Source: Caldisericia bacterium
GTDB lineage: Bacteria > Caldisericota > Caldisericia > UBA6126 > JAGPKI01
DNA length: 15,247 bases
NCBI GenBank assembly: GCA_018054005.1
Contig: JAGPKI010000022.1
Span: forward strand, 1-15,247
Direction of reading: 5' to 3'
The notes beneath the pieces are model-generated. The model did not search any database and was not told the DNA's origin. It worked only from the letters and a program-made list of their open reading frames with translations. This document shows positions 15,022 through 15,247 of this stretch, one piece after another. Each line of letters begins with the position of its first letter. Position 1 is the first letter of the stretch. The position numbers were made by a program, and so were the translations under genes.

Positions 15022-15247
15022 ATGGATACTGGGGAAAAAGTAATTAAAGATATTGAGAAGAACGGTTTTTCAGTCTCTGTATATCTTAACCAAGAGAGAA
15101 TCTTTGCCTCTTCAAAAGCTGGGTTATTCCCCCTCGCTGAATTTGTAGTTAAACAGAGTAAAGAATCTAAAAATTATAAAGATTTAATAATTGGTGATAA
15201 AATTATTGGAAAGGCAGGAGCTCTTCTTATATTAAATTTAGAGCCTT
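15022..15247 (+). CDS. DUF1893 domain protein, N-terminal part (runs off the right edge)
   Basis: 75 residues visible from ATG 15022, a start too close to the window end for easy detection. The protein opens MDTGEKVIKDIEKNGFSV and later has IGDKIIGKAGALLIL, the conserved glycine-rich stretch of DUF1893 proteins, for example Thermotoga maritima TM1506, whose fold is cytidine-deaminase-like. Biochemical function is unknown in the family. AAGGA (15014-15018) lies only 3 bases before the ATG, a short spacing, so the ribosome site is doubtful. It follows the glycosyltransferase by 15 bases and is probably in the same unit. No signal peptide, so it should be cytoplasmic. Confidence 0.75.
   Translation, partial: MDTGEKVIKDIEKNGFSVSVYLNQERIFASSKAGLFPLAEFVVKQSKESKNYKDLIIGDKIIGKAGALLILNLEP

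Noticed and set aside
1..15247. CRISPR arrays, tRNA or rRNA genes, transposases, phage genes
   Set aside because: No repeat-spacer pattern, cloverleaf, ribosomal RNA stretch or recombinase-like protein was seen; nearly all bases are accounted for by the listed genes.

Overview
The window is AT-rich, densely coding bacterial DNA with short intergenic gaps, overlapping starts and stops, and GTG/TTG starts mixed with ATG. The content (ECF sigma/anti-sigma pair, secreted proteins ending in copper-amine-oxidase-N ('stalk') domains, a DUF1893 gene like Thermotoga TM1506) suggests a thermophilic or anaerobic bacterium. Caldisericota, Thermotogota and deep Firmicutes are the kinds of lineage I would think of. 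This assignment is tentative and rests on recall, not on a search.

Layout. (1) Leftward unit, 1-2059: a membrane family 2 glycosyltransferase, then 6-phosphofructokinase, which runs off the left edge. (2) A 62-base divergent promoter region, 2060-2121. (3) First rightward unit, 2122-5253: a GAF-type free methionine-R-sulfoxide reductase, a secreted M6 metalloprotease with a C-terminal dockerin, and a sugar-1-phosphate nucleotidyltransferase with a TTG start. (4) A 70-base gap with a possible terminator and promoter. (5) Second rightward unit, 5324 to the right edge: ECF sigma factor, a very long membrane anti-sigma factor, two paralogous secreted multi-Ig proteins ending in stalk domains, a second family 2 glycosyltransferase with a large insertion in its catalytic domain, and the start of a DUF1893 gene.

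How it may work together. Unit 5 looks like a cell-envelope regulon. The sigma factor and its anti-sigma (zinc-binding cytoplasmic head, one membrane segment, about 630 outside residues) are followed closely by two exported filament- or S-layer-like proteins and a membrane polysaccharide-type synthase. A plausible reading is that the anti-sigma senses the state of the envelope and controls production of the surface proteins and a glycan. The nucleotidyltransferase could supply an activated sugar to the two glycosyltransferases. These functional links are inference from gene order.

Most notable for follow-up: the sigma/anti-sigma/surface-protein/glycosyltransferase cluster, the roughly 140-residue helical insertion in the second glycosyltransferase, a perfect 28-bp palindrome inside the sigma-factor gene, a dockerin on a protease with no cohesin in view, and first genes of units that start almost exactly where transcription is predicted to begin.
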